From the NCBI GenBank assembly GCA_027314465.1, contig DAHVAU010000057.1:1-13619 (forward strand): 13,619 nucleotides of DNA. The letters run 5' to 3'. A model generated the notes under the pieces. It made no database searches, had not been told where the DNA came from, and saw nothing but the letters and a program-made list of their open reading frames with translations. Origin of the DNA: Microcaldota archaeon (GTDB taxonomy: Archaea > Micrarchaeota > Micrarchaeia > Micrarchaeales > CABMGC01). Positions 7,349 to 13,487 of this stretch are shown here, in pieces (positions within the stretch are counted from its first letter, which is position 1; each line of letters begins with the position of its first letter). Made by a program: the position numbers and the translations under genes.

Positions 7349-7675
7349 ATGGCATCCATAAAGAAAGATGGTAGCTTGGCTGACTTAACCAACGACCTTA
7401 GGCTTGCGGTTGACACGGGAAAGGTTAGCCTGGGCTACCGCGAGGTGCTCAAGGCAGTAAATGCGGACTCTGCAAAGGCCGTTGTAATCGCGGAGAAGGG
7501 CCGCAAGGACATAATAGAGGACATAAGCCATGTCTGCAAGGTTGCTGGGATACGCATGATAAGCTACAAGGGCGGATCCCTTGAGCTGGGTACGGTGTGC
7601 GGCCGCCCATACTCTGTGAACAGCCTTGCCATAATGGAGCCTGGAAACTCGAACATATTAAAAGAACAGTATTGA
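7349..7675 (+). CDS. rpl30e: 50S ribosomal protein L30e
   Basis: The product is 108 residues of the L7Ae/L30e/S12e RNA-binding fold, a large-subunit protein of archaea and eukaryotes. Family wording is clear: 'DLRLAVDTGKVSLGYREVLKAV', 'AKAVVIAE' and 'LGTVCGRPYSVNSLAI'. It leads the str-like operon, the normal archaeal location downstream of RNA polymerase genes; here those genes are absent and the operon begins with its own TATA box. Ten bases separate it from S12; nusA, which normally lies between them, is missing. Confidence 0.92.
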   Translation: MASIKKDGSLADLTNDLRLAVDTGKVSLGYREVLKAVNADSAKAVVIAEKGRKDIIEDISHVCKVAGIRMISYKGGSLELGTVCGRPYSVNSLAIMEPGNSNILKEQY

Positions 7676-7676
7676 T

Positions 7677-7681
7677 GGTGA
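7677..7681 (+). promoter_or_regulatory. Shine-Dalgarno site deciding the TTG start of S12
   Basis: GGTGA ends 4 bases before TTG 7686. An in-frame TAA at 7683-7685 lies directly ahead of the TTG and no ATG or GTG fits the frame near the conserved MPKGEFAAKEL start, so TTG is the only workable start. Confidence 0.5.
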
Positions 7682-7685
7682 ATAA

Positions 7686-8114
7686 TTGCCCAAAGGAGAA
7701 TTTGCAGCTAAGGAACTCATAAGGAAGAGGAAGAGATACAGGATGCTGAAGAAGTGGTGGAAGAGGAAGTTCTTCAAGCTCAAGGCAAAGTACGACCCTG
7801 TAGGTACAGTGCCTATGGCAAAGGCACTTGTGCTGCAGAAGTTCGTGCTGCAGCAGAAGCAGCCGCACTCAGGTCTCATAAAGTGCGTGAGGGTACAGCT
7901 GGTGAAGAACGGCAAGGTTGTAGGTGCGTACGTGCCTTACGACGGAACAATAAACTTCATAGAGGAGCACGACGAGGTCACCATCCAGGGTATGGGTGGT
8001 TCGCAGAGAGGCCAGATGGGCAGCATTCCTGGACTTAAGTACAGGGTCATAGCTGTAAATGGCACTGACATATACCAGATAGTGAAGGGCAAGAAGGAGA
8101 AGCCTAAGAGATGA
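7686..8114 (+). CDS. rps12: 30S ribosomal protein S12 (uS12, eukaryal S23 type), TTG start
   Basis: Its 142 residues match the archaeal/eukaryal S12/S23 length. Conserved parts include 'GEFAAKELIRKRKRYR', 'KCVRVQLVKNGK', 'NFIEEHDEVTI', 'GSIPGLKYRV' and the closing 'KGKKEKPKR'. S12 lines the decoding centre and helps check codon-anticodon pairing. Odd here is the decoding loop: residues 60-63 are Pro-His-Ser-Gly, followed by Leu-Ile-Lys-Cys, whereas almost all organisms have Pro-Asn-Ser-Ala and then a hydrophobic residue, Arg and Lys. It begins with TTG, and its TGA overlaps the upstream S7 start candidate (ATGA, 8111-8114). Confidence 0.93.
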   Translation: MPKGEFAAKELIRKRKRYRMLKKWWKRKFFKLKAKYDPVGTVPMAKALVLQKFVLQQKQPHSGLIKCVRVQLVKNGKVVGAYVPYDGTINFIEEHDEVTIQGMGGSQRGQMGSIPGLKYRVIAVNGTDIYQIVKGKKEKPKR

Positions 8115-8893
8115 TACTAATGGCAGAAGCTGATCAAACTATCAATGTTGCGGCAAAGGCCGACGAAGTGCAGTCAACCCCGCAGCTGCAGGCTCCTGCA
8201 CAGGAGCAGCAGGAGCAGGCAGTGGACAAGCCAAAGAAGAGGCCTGTAACTGCCAAGAAGGCAGAGGCAGGCGAGCCTGCGCATGCAAGGGAGCAGCTGC
8301 TGTTCGGCAAGTATCCCGTGACTGGGTTTGCGGTTGAGGACCAGAGTCTTGCCTCGTACATACGCGTGGGAAAGAAGTCCTACCCTAACATATTCGGCAG
8401 GAGGAAGCACCAGGCATACTATAACACCCACGTTGACATAGTGGAGAGGCTCATAAGCAAGCTTATGAGGGGAGGCACCGGAAGGAAGGTCTCAGGAAAG
8501 GTCATAAGGCGCAAAGGGGCACTCCAGGGAAAGAAGCTAAAGGTAATGCACGTAGTTGAGCAGTCGTTTGAGTCGATACAGAAGAAGTCAGGGAGAAATC
8601 CTGTGCAGGTTCTCATAGAGGCGCTTCAGAATGCTGCGCCAATAGAGGATACTACAAGAGTCAGGTACGGTGGAATAAGCTACAACGTTGCTGTAGGGAT
8701 AAGCTCGCAGAGAAGGCTCGATGTCGCACTAAGGCATGTGGCTCTTGCAGGGCTCATGAGCGCTTTCAAGAACAAGAAGACGCTATCAGAGGCCCTTGCA
8801 AACGAGATAATGCTTGCAGCATCCAACAGCCCTGACAGCTACGCTGTCAAGAAGAGAATCGAAGCCGAGAGAATAGCCAAGAGGGCAAGGTAA
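8111..8893 (+). CDS. rps7: 30S ribosomal protein S7 (uS7) with N-terminal extension
   Basis: The core from about residue 60 is archaeal S7: 'LLFGKYPVTGFAVEDQSLASYI', 'VDIVERLISKLMRGG', 'NPVQVLIEALQNAAPIEDTTRVRYGGISY' and 'SSQRRLDVALRHV'. S7 starts assembly of the 30S head and contacts the mRNA exit channel. Length is 260 residues from ATG 8111 or 257 from ATG 8120, long for archaeal S7 because of about 55 extra N-terminal residues rich in Gln, Ala, Pro, Lys and Glu. ATG 8111 overlaps the S12 stop and has GGAG 11 bases upstream; MAEAD from 8120 is an equally natural N-terminus, so the start is open. Confidence 0.92.
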   Translation: MILMAEADQTINVAAKADEVQSTPQLQAPAQEQQEQAVDKPKKRPVTAKKAEAGEPAHAREQLLFGKYPVTGFAVEDQSLASYIRVGKKSYPNIFGRRKHQAYYNTHVDIVERLISKLMRGGTGRKVSGKVIRRKGALQGKKLKVMHVVEQSFESIQKKSGRNPVQVLIEALQNAAPIEDTTRVRYGGISYNVAVGISSQRRLDVALRHVALAGLMSAFKNKKTLSEALANEIMLAASNSPDSYAVKKRIEAERIAKRAR

Positions 8894-8895
8894 AT

Positions 8896-11088
8896 ATGGT
8901 AAGGAAGGAGTTCGTAGCCGATGAAGTCGCAAAGATAATGGGCGACATAGATAGGGTTAGGAACGTAGCCATAATAGCCCACGTCCACCACGGAAAGACC
9001 ACGCTCACAGACTCTCTTCTCGCCCGTGCAGGGATAATATCAAAGCAAGTTGCAGGCGAATCCCTCTACACGAATTACGAGGCCATAGAAAAGGACAGGC
9101 GAATGACAATAAAGTCGGCGGACATATCGCTGGCATTCCCGTATAATGGCATGGACTATATAATCAATCTCATAGATACCCCTGGCCACGTTGACTTCGG
9201 AGGGCACGTGACTAGGTCAATGAGGGCTGTTGACGGGGTGGTGCTCGTAGTGGATCCTGTCGAGGGCATAATGCCGCAGACGGAGACTGTGCTAAGGCAG
9301 GCCCTCAAGGAGAAGGCAAAGCCAGTGCTTTTCGTGAACAAGACCGACAGGCTTCTCAACGAGCTCAAGCTTACTCCAGAGCAGACGTTCGAGAGGCTTC
9401 TCAAGCTCATAGCCGACATAAACAAGCTCATAGTGCAGTTCGCGCCTGAGGAGTTCTCAAAGTCATGGCAGCTCAGCGTAGAGAACGGCGGAGTGGCATT
9501 CGGCTCCGCATACAAGAAGTGGGCAATCTCTACGCACATCATGAAGAAGTACAACGTCACGTTCAAGCACATATTCGAGCTCACTGCAAAGAATGACGAG
9601 ACAAAGCTGCAGGAGGCTGCGCCAATAGACGAGGCCACACTTGCCATGGTCATAGAGCACCTACCAAGCCCAAAGGAGGCACAGGTATACCGCATACCGC
9701 ACCTGTGGCATGGTGACATAAACAGCGAGGACGGAAAGGCCATGATAACCGTGGATCCAAAGGCCAAGGTAAATATGGTGATGTTCGGGGTATCGTACGA
9801 CCAGCACAGCGGAGAGGTTGCAATAGGCAGGGTGTTTTCAGGCACGGTTAAGAAGGGCACAGAGCTGTATCTTAGCGGCCAGCCAGACAAGCAGAGGGTG
9901 CAGCAGGTCAGCCTGTTCATGGGTCCGGAGCGTGTCATAGTGGAGGAGATTGCCGCAGGTAACATAGCAGGAATAGTCGGACTTGACAACGTATCGATAG
10001 GGGATACTGCCAGCGAGGCTAACATAGAGCCGTTCGAGCAGATAAGGCACTACTCAAAGCCTGTGGTTACAAAGGCCATAGAGGCCAAGGACACAAGGGA
10101 CATGGCAAAGCTAATAGAGGCCCTAAGAGAGCTTTCCAAGGGAGACCAGACGATACTTGTTGAGCTCAACCAGGAGACCGGCGAGCACCTTGTGAGCGGA
10201 ATGGGCGAGCTTCACCTTGAAGTGATCGAGACCAAGCTCAAGGACGAGTTCAAGGTCCCTGTGACTACATCCGAGCCTATAGTGGTATACAAGGAGACCA
10301 TAGAGAAGACTGCTAATGACGTTGAGGGAAAGAGTCCGAACAGGCACACTAAGTTCTACATAAACGTGGCTCCTCTTGAGCCTGGGGTGCTTGAGCTGCT
10401 TGATACAGGCGCATACAAGGAGGGCAAGCCAAAGGGCAAGGGCCACATCGAGGAATTCATAAAGGCCGGCATGTCAAGGGACGAGGCTAAGGGAGTAGTT
10501 GACATATGCAACAGCAGCGTGCTTATTGATGCAACCAAGGGAGTGCAGTACCTAAACGAGGTAATGGAGCTGCTCATAGAGGGATTCGAGGAGGCAATGA
10601 AGGACGGCCCTCTGGCAAGGGAGAAGTGCACTGGCATAAAGATACTGATAACCGACGCAACGATACACGAGGATCCGGTGCACAGAGGCCCTGCACAGGT
10701 AATACCTGCGATGCGCAGGCCCATATACGCAGGAATGCTTGCCGCAGGCGTGGTCCTGCTCGAGCCAAAGCAGAAGTTCACCATAAACATACCGCAGGAC
10801 TTCATCTCGGAGATAATAACGTTCATGCAGGGCAAGAGGGGCCAGATACTTGACATACAGCAGGAAGGCGAGGCTGCAACCATAATAGCAAAGGTTCCTG
10901 TGGCAGAGGTGATCAAGGGCTTCTCAAACGAGATAAGGAGCCTCACCCAGGGCAAGGCCATCTGGTATCCGGAGTATGCCGGGTACGAGAAGATGCCTAA
11001 GGAGCTGCAGAACAGCGTAGTCAGGGAGATAAGGAAGAGGAAGGGGGTACCTGAGGAGCCTCCGAAGCCCGAGCAGTTCCTAGACTGA
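8896..11088 (+). CDS. fusA: Translation elongation factor 2 (aEF-2) with altered P-loop
   Basis: This GTPase drives ribosomal translocation. Its 730 residues fit archaeal EF-2. Seen in order: P-loop AHVHHGKTT (residues 28-36), switch I 'DRRMTI' with Thr71, switch II DTPGHVDF with catalytic His98, NKTD (148-151), 'FGSAYKKW' (G5 region), domains II-III, and domain IV with the diphthamide loop 'EDPVHRGPAQ', where His596 is the expected modification site. The P-loop has His31 where nearly all translational GTPases have Asp (HVDHGK/HIDHGK); the codon is CAC and GAC is one base away. All other catalytic residues are in place, so the protein should be active. It is the last gene of the L30e-S12-S7-EF-2 operon, two bases after S7, with a T-run directly after its stop. 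Confidence 0.95.
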   Translation: MVRKEFVADEVAKIMGDIDRVRNVAIIAHVHHGKTTLTDSLLARAGIISKQVAGESLYTNYEAIEKDRRMTIKSADISLAFPYNGMDYIINLIDTPGHVDFGGHVTRSMRAVDGVVLVVDPVEGIMPQTETVLRQALKEKAKPVLFVNKTDRLLNELKLTPEQTFERLLKLIADINKLIVQFAPEEFSKSWQLSVENGGVAFGSAYKKWAISTHIMKKYNVTFKHIFELTAKNDETKLQEAAPIDEATLAMVIEHLPSPKEAQVYRIPHLWHGDINSEDGKAMITVDPKAKVNMVMFGVSYDQHSGEVAIGRVFSGTVKKGTELYLSGQPDKQRVQQVSLFMGPERVIVEEIAAGNIAGIVGLDNVSIGDTASEANIEPFEQIRHYSKPVVTKAIEAKDTRDMAKLIEALRELSKGDQTILVELNQETGEHLVSGMGELHLEVIETKLKDEFKVPVTTSEPIVVYKETIEKTANDVEGKSPNRHTKFYINVAPLEPGVLELLDTGAYKEGKPKGKGHIEEFIKAGMSRDEAKGVVDICNSSVLIDATKGVQYLNEVMELLIEGFEEAMKDGPLAREKCTGIKILITDATIHEDPVHRGPAQVIPAMRRPIYAGMLAAGVVLLEPKQKFTINIPQDFISEIITFMQGKRGQILDIQQEGEAATIIAKVPVAEVIKGFSNEIRSLTQGKAIWYPEYAGYEKMPKELQNSVVREIRKRKGVPEEPPKPEQFLD

Positions 11089-11090
11089 CC

Positions 11091-11100
11091 ATTTTTTCTT
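11091..11100 (+). terminator. T-rich terminator after EF-2
   Basis: ATTTTTTCTT starts three bases after the EF-2 stop codon, the oligo-T type of archaeal terminator. No stable stem precedes it. A separate 6-base inverted repeat, AGCACA/TGTGCT with a 7-base loop, lies near 11138-11156, between the two convergent genes. Confidence 0.55.
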
Positions 11101-11168
11101 AGGGCATGCAGCATCAGGGCCATAAGCCAATCAGATCAGCACATATTAGCTGTGCTTTGTTGCTGCAG

Positions 11169-12161
11169 TTACGCCCTGACGCAGCGCATGTAAAGTATGC
11201 CTGCCATGTCTCTTGCAGGATGCTCAAGGTTGTTGAACAGGTACATGCTTGTTGAAGCTGCCTCAATGAAGCTCTTCCTTCCCATACTGTATCTATCTGC
11301 GATGTCAGATGCAGTCAATGCCATTGCTGCGGCTCTGTGGCGTTCAATCTCGGTGCCGCCTGACAGATTCTTGCCTGCCAATGCCTGCACTAAAACCATG
11401 TATGTATTGTAGGAAAGGCGTGCCATGGCAGTCTTGCTGCCGCTCTTTTCTATAAGCGCGGATACGCAGCACGGGTCCTTAGGTCCTACTACGCTGCTCC
11501 TCCAGCGATCCAGCGGCATGTTAAACTCTATTGCAGTAAGTATCGCCTCACTGTAGTTTCCCGCCTTTATGAACGACTCTATAGATGCGTCTACCGCTTT
11601 GCTGACGCTGTGCTGCGACCCTACGTACACATCGCAGATGGCGTTCCAAGCCACAAGACTAGCTAAGTGGTTCTTTGCCATGCTTGGATGCAATGTCCTC
11701 ATCTCGGTGATGTACATGGTCCTTAGTTCAGACATCATCTGCTTGAAATTCAGTCCTCTAGCCCACAGCTCCTGCACCAGTTGCACAGCTTTTTTCTTGG
11801 TGTCGTCGCTTGCAGGGGCGATCCTCTCCATGGCTGCAATCACGCTTTTTACCTGCGCTTCGGTGTCATGCACCAGCATTCCTAGCGAGGAGTCGCGCGC
11901 TATCCTAGCTGCACGCCTCTTCCTCTTTCCAGAGTCCTCTATTCCGTTCCAGGAGTCACGGCAGAGCATGCCGTAAAGCTTTACCGCATCGTCAGTGCAA
12001 AGCCTTCCTGGCTGTGACGCTGCAGCTCTGCCATCTGCAGTGCTGCCTGCTGTGCCATTGTACAGCCCGTGCAGGTTCTGGGAGGGAACGACGGAAGAAA
12101 GAGTCTTTGCAGGCCTATACTCCTCTCTGAGGGCCACTTTATTGCACCATAGCATATGCAC
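11169..12161 (-). CDS. Hypothetical helical protein of unrecognised family
   Basis: I do not recognise this protein. The frame is long (330 residues from GTG 12161) and its codon use (AGG, ATA, GCA) matches the neighbours, so it is very probably real and native. It seems all-helical and soluble: no signal peptide or membrane helix. A basic stretch (GKRKRRAARIARD) sits near residue 78-90, followed by amphipathic helices such as 'KKKAVQLVQELWARGLNFKQMMSELR', 'ASIESFIKAGNYSEAILTAIE' and 'YSMGRKSFIEAASTSMYLFNN'. The helix-turn-helix spacing with small residues could suit a TPR-like solenoid, but no consensus is clear. The first 50 residues look disordered. The start is uncertain: GTG 12161, ATG 12155, or an internal codon, since the nearest TATA-like site on this strand lies only about 12 bases upstream. 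It converges on EF-2 and diverges from L7Ae. Confidence 0.7.
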   Translation of the reverse strand: MHMLWCNKVALREEYRPAKTLSSVVPSQNLHGLYNGTAGSTADGRAAASQPGRLCTDDAVKLYGMLCRDSWNGIEDSGKRKRRAARIARDSSLGMLVHDTEAQVKSVIAAMERIAPASDDTKKKAVQLVQELWARGLNFKQMMSELRTMYITEMRTLHPSMAKNHLASLVAWNAICDVYVGSQHSVSKAVDASIESFIKAGNYSEAILTAIEFNMPLDRWRSSVVGPKDPCCVSALIEKSGSKTAMARLSYNTYMVLVQALAGKNLSGGTEIERHRAAAMALTASDIADRYSMGRKSFIEAASTSMYLFNNLEHPARDMAGILYMRCVRA

Positions 12162-12165
12162 AGCA

Positions 12166-12177
12166 TCTTATTTTTAA
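12166..12177 (-). promoter_or_regulatory. TATA-like box on the minus strand before the hypothetical gene
   Basis: On the minus strand this reads CTTAAAAATAAG. It lies so close to GTG 12161 and ATG 12155 that transcription would be expected to begin inside the annotated N-terminus, which suggests a downstream start or a different promoter. Confidence 0.3.
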
Positions 12178-12210
12178 GCCTTCCTAATGCGCGCAAGGCG
12201 TGTTGAAACG

Positions 12211-12218
12211 TTTATAAT
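12211..12218 (+). promoter_or_regulatory. TATA box of the L7Ae cluster
   Basis: TTTATAAT lies about 92 bases ahead of ATG 12307. Initiation some 25-30 bases downstream would leave a leader of about 65 bases, longer than at other genes in this window. A perfect inverted repeat starts on its last bases. Confidence 0.5.
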
Positions 12219-12232
12219 TCTATATGTAGAAT
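12217..12232. promoter_or_regulatory. Palindrome ATTCTA-N4-TAGAAT next to the L7Ae TATA box
   Basis: A perfect 6+6 inverted repeat with a 4-base spacer, overlapping the 3' end of the TATA box between two divergent genes. Its position is that of an operator for a dimeric regulator that would block the promoter, but AT-rich palindromes arise easily and no second copy was found in the window. Confidence 0.35.
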
Positions 12233-12267
12233 AGTTAGTTATTCGCACAGTCACATATCATGCTGAA

Positions 12268-12284
12268 TGCAACTACTTGTTGCA
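12268..12284 (+). promoter_or_regulatory. Hairpin in the L7Ae mRNA leader
   Basis: TGCAAC (12268-12273) and GTTGCA (12279-12284) pair perfectly around a 5-base loop. CTGA precedes the stem and AATGA follows it. L7Ae binds kink-turns and in some archaea represses its own mRNA through one; the GA-containing flanks invite that idea, but I could not fit a proper kink-turn with tandem G-A pairs beside a 3-base bulge. Confidence 0.35.
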
Positions 12285-12294
12285 CCAATGAAAC

Positions 12295-12300
12295 GAGGTG
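12295..12300 (+). promoter_or_regulatory. Shine-Dalgarno site of L7Ae
   Basis: GAGGTG ends 6 bases before ATG 12307 and fits the archaeal 16S 3' end well. It confirms the start and shows that this mRNA, unlike several others here, is not leaderless. Confidence 0.65.
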
Positions 12301-12306
12301 TAGAAT

Positions 12307-12780
12307 ATGGCGAACGTACCAAAAGAAGTGTCCGACAGGGCACTGGAAGCAGTGAGAATGGCAAGGCAGGGCGGCTCCGTAAAGAAGGGAGTCAACGAAG
12401 TCACAAAGAGCGTAGAGAGGAATCTCGCAACGCTTGTGCTAGTGGCCGAGGATGTCGAGCCTAAAGAGGTAGTGATGCACATACCAACGCTCTGCGAGCA
12501 GAAGAAGATACCTCTAGTGTACATTCCTACAAAGCAGGAGATAGGCAATGCCGTGGGCATAAACGTGCCATGCTCTGCAATAGCAATAGAGAAGGCCGGA
12601 CAGGCAGAGGCGATACTCAAGGAAGTCGTGGCGAAGCTCACTGGCAAGGCTCAGCCTGAGTCAAAGACAGCTGCACCTTCGGAGAAGAAGGAGCCAAAGC
12701 CTGCTGCGGAGAAGCCGAAGAAGGAGAAGGCTCCAAAGGAAGCACAGGCCAAGACTGAGGCGCCTGCGCCTTCCGCATGA
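12307..12780 (+). CDS. rpl7ae: 50S ribosomal protein L7Ae with C-terminal tail
   Basis: Residues 1-118 are the L7Ae kink-turn-binding fold: 'GSVKKGVNEVTKSVERNLATLVLVAEDVEP', 'HIPTLCEQKKIPLVYIPTKQEIGNAVG' and 'CSAIAIEKAG'. The protein is part of the 50S subunit and also binds C/D and H/ACA guide RNAs and RNase P RNA. About 40 extra residues follow, made almost only of Lys, Ala, Pro and Glu, absent from typical archaeal L7Ae (about 120 residues). First gene of an L7Ae-S28e-L24e cluster, a common archaeal order. The leader carries possible control elements. Confidence 0.93.
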   Translation: MANVPKEVSDRALEAVRMARQGGSVKKGVNEVTKSVERNLATLVLVAEDVEPKEVVMHIPTLCEQKKIPLVYIPTKQEIGNAVGINVPCSAIAIEKAGQAEAILKEVVAKLTGKAQPESKTAAPSEKKEPKPAAEKPKKEKAPKEAQAKTEAPAPSA

Positions 12781-12805
12781 ATGGTTAAATATCCCAAGTG
12801 GTCAA

Positions 12806-13096
12806 ATGGCTGAAGATCAGAAGCCTCAGGTAAAAAAGGACGCCCCAAGCCCGGCTCCATCCCAGCAAAAGCAGGGCGACGAGAAGACGTTCGAGGGCTG
12901 GCTTACCGAGGTAGTTGATGTGTCTGTTCTGCGCACCGGAATATACGGTGAGATAAAGCAGGCCATGTGCAAGATACTTGAGGGCAAGGACAAGGGAAGG
13001 GTAATAAGGAGGAACGTGGCAGGCAAGATAAGGATAGGGGACATAATGAGGCTGCCTGACACGAGCAGGGAGGACAAGCCGATAAGGGCCAGATAA
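12806..13096 (+). CDS. rps28e: 30S ribosomal protein S28e with N-terminal extension
   Basis: The C-terminal 65 residues are S28e: 'VVDVSVLRTGIYGEIKQAMC', 'ILEGKDKGRVIRRNV' and 'IRIGDIMRLPDTSRE', an OB-fold protein of the 30S head near the mRNA exit. Typical S28e is about 65-75 residues; this one is 96 because of about 30 N-terminal residues rich in Lys, Gln, Pro and Ser. It begins 25 bases after L7Ae. A TTAAATAT stretch at 12784-12791 could be a weak internal promoter. The next gene starts two bases after its TAA. Confidence 0.9.
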   Translation: MAEDQKPQVKKDAPSPAPSQQKQGDEKTFEGWLTEVVDVSVLRTGIYGEIKQAMCKILEGKDKGRVIRRNVAGKIRIGDIMRLPDTSREDKPIRAR

Positions 13097-13098
13097 GC

Positions 13099-13266
13099 AT
13101 GAAATGCTCATACTGCACAAGGGAGATAGAGAAGGGCACAGGGCTTACCTACGTGCGCAGGAACGGCGCAATACGCTACTACTGCTCAAACAGATGCTAC
13201 AGGCTGAACACGGTTCACAACAGGAAGCCAAACCGCAAGGAGATAGCGCAGAGAAGCTCAAGGTAG
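13099..13266 (+). CDS. rpl24e: 50S ribosomal protein L24e (zinc-ribbon)
   Basis: The 55-residue product starts MKCSYCTREIEKGTG and has 'YVRRNGAIRYYCSNRCYRL', giving four zinc-binding cysteines in a CxxC...CxxxC arrangement, then a basic tail (HNRKPNRKEIAQRSSR). This is the archaeal short L24e. ATG 13099 follows the S28e stop by two bases. L7Ae-S28e-L24e is a known archaeal gene string, normally continued by ndk and infB, which are not found here. Confidence 0.9.
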   Translation: MKCSYCTREIEKGTGLTYVRRNGAIRYYCSNRCYRLNTVHNRKPNRKEIAQRSSR

Positions 13267-13294
13267 CAGATTCCAATAAGCAGGCGTTGCCTGG

Positions 13295-13432
13295 ATGAAG
13301 GCCATCCGTAAAAGCAGAGTACATCTCCTTGCAGAGGCACTGATTCTAAAAGAGACTCCAAGCCAGCAGGACGTGATAGCAACATCAATGGGTGCGGCGG
13401 TCACTGCCACCGGCTATCTCGGTCCGCCGTGA
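13295..13432 (+). CDS. Small hypothetical ORF (45 residues), doubtful
   Basis: An ATG-TGA frame that fills most of the 220-base gap after L24e. It starts with a basic stretch (MKAIRKSRVH), then one predicted helix (LLAEALILKE) and an SQQDVIATSMGAAVTATGYLG end. The protein looks soluble and plausible but matches no family I know. No good Shine-Dalgarno or TATA box precedes it, and frames this short occur by chance. It could also be the tail of a decayed gene. Confidence 0.25.
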   Translation: MKAIRKSRVHLLAEALILKETPSQQDVIATSMGAAVTATGYLGPP

Positions 13433-13450
13433 CGGTCGCATGGCCACCAG

Positions 13451-13459
13451 TTAATAAAG
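13451..13459 (+). promoter_or_regulatory. TATA-like box of the thiI-like gene
   Basis: TTAATAAAG is centred about 33 bases before ATG 13488, which allows a leader of only a few bases. Confidence 0.4.
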
Positions 13460-13487
13460 GCCGCATCTCTAAACATACAGCGATTGC

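Noticed and set aside
9156..10025. Long open frame (289 codons) opposite EF-2, and similar ones opposite the surface and permease genes
   Set aside because: They are antisense to conserved coding sequence; Ser/Met/Cys-rich composition is what the reverse strand of GC-biased codons yields.
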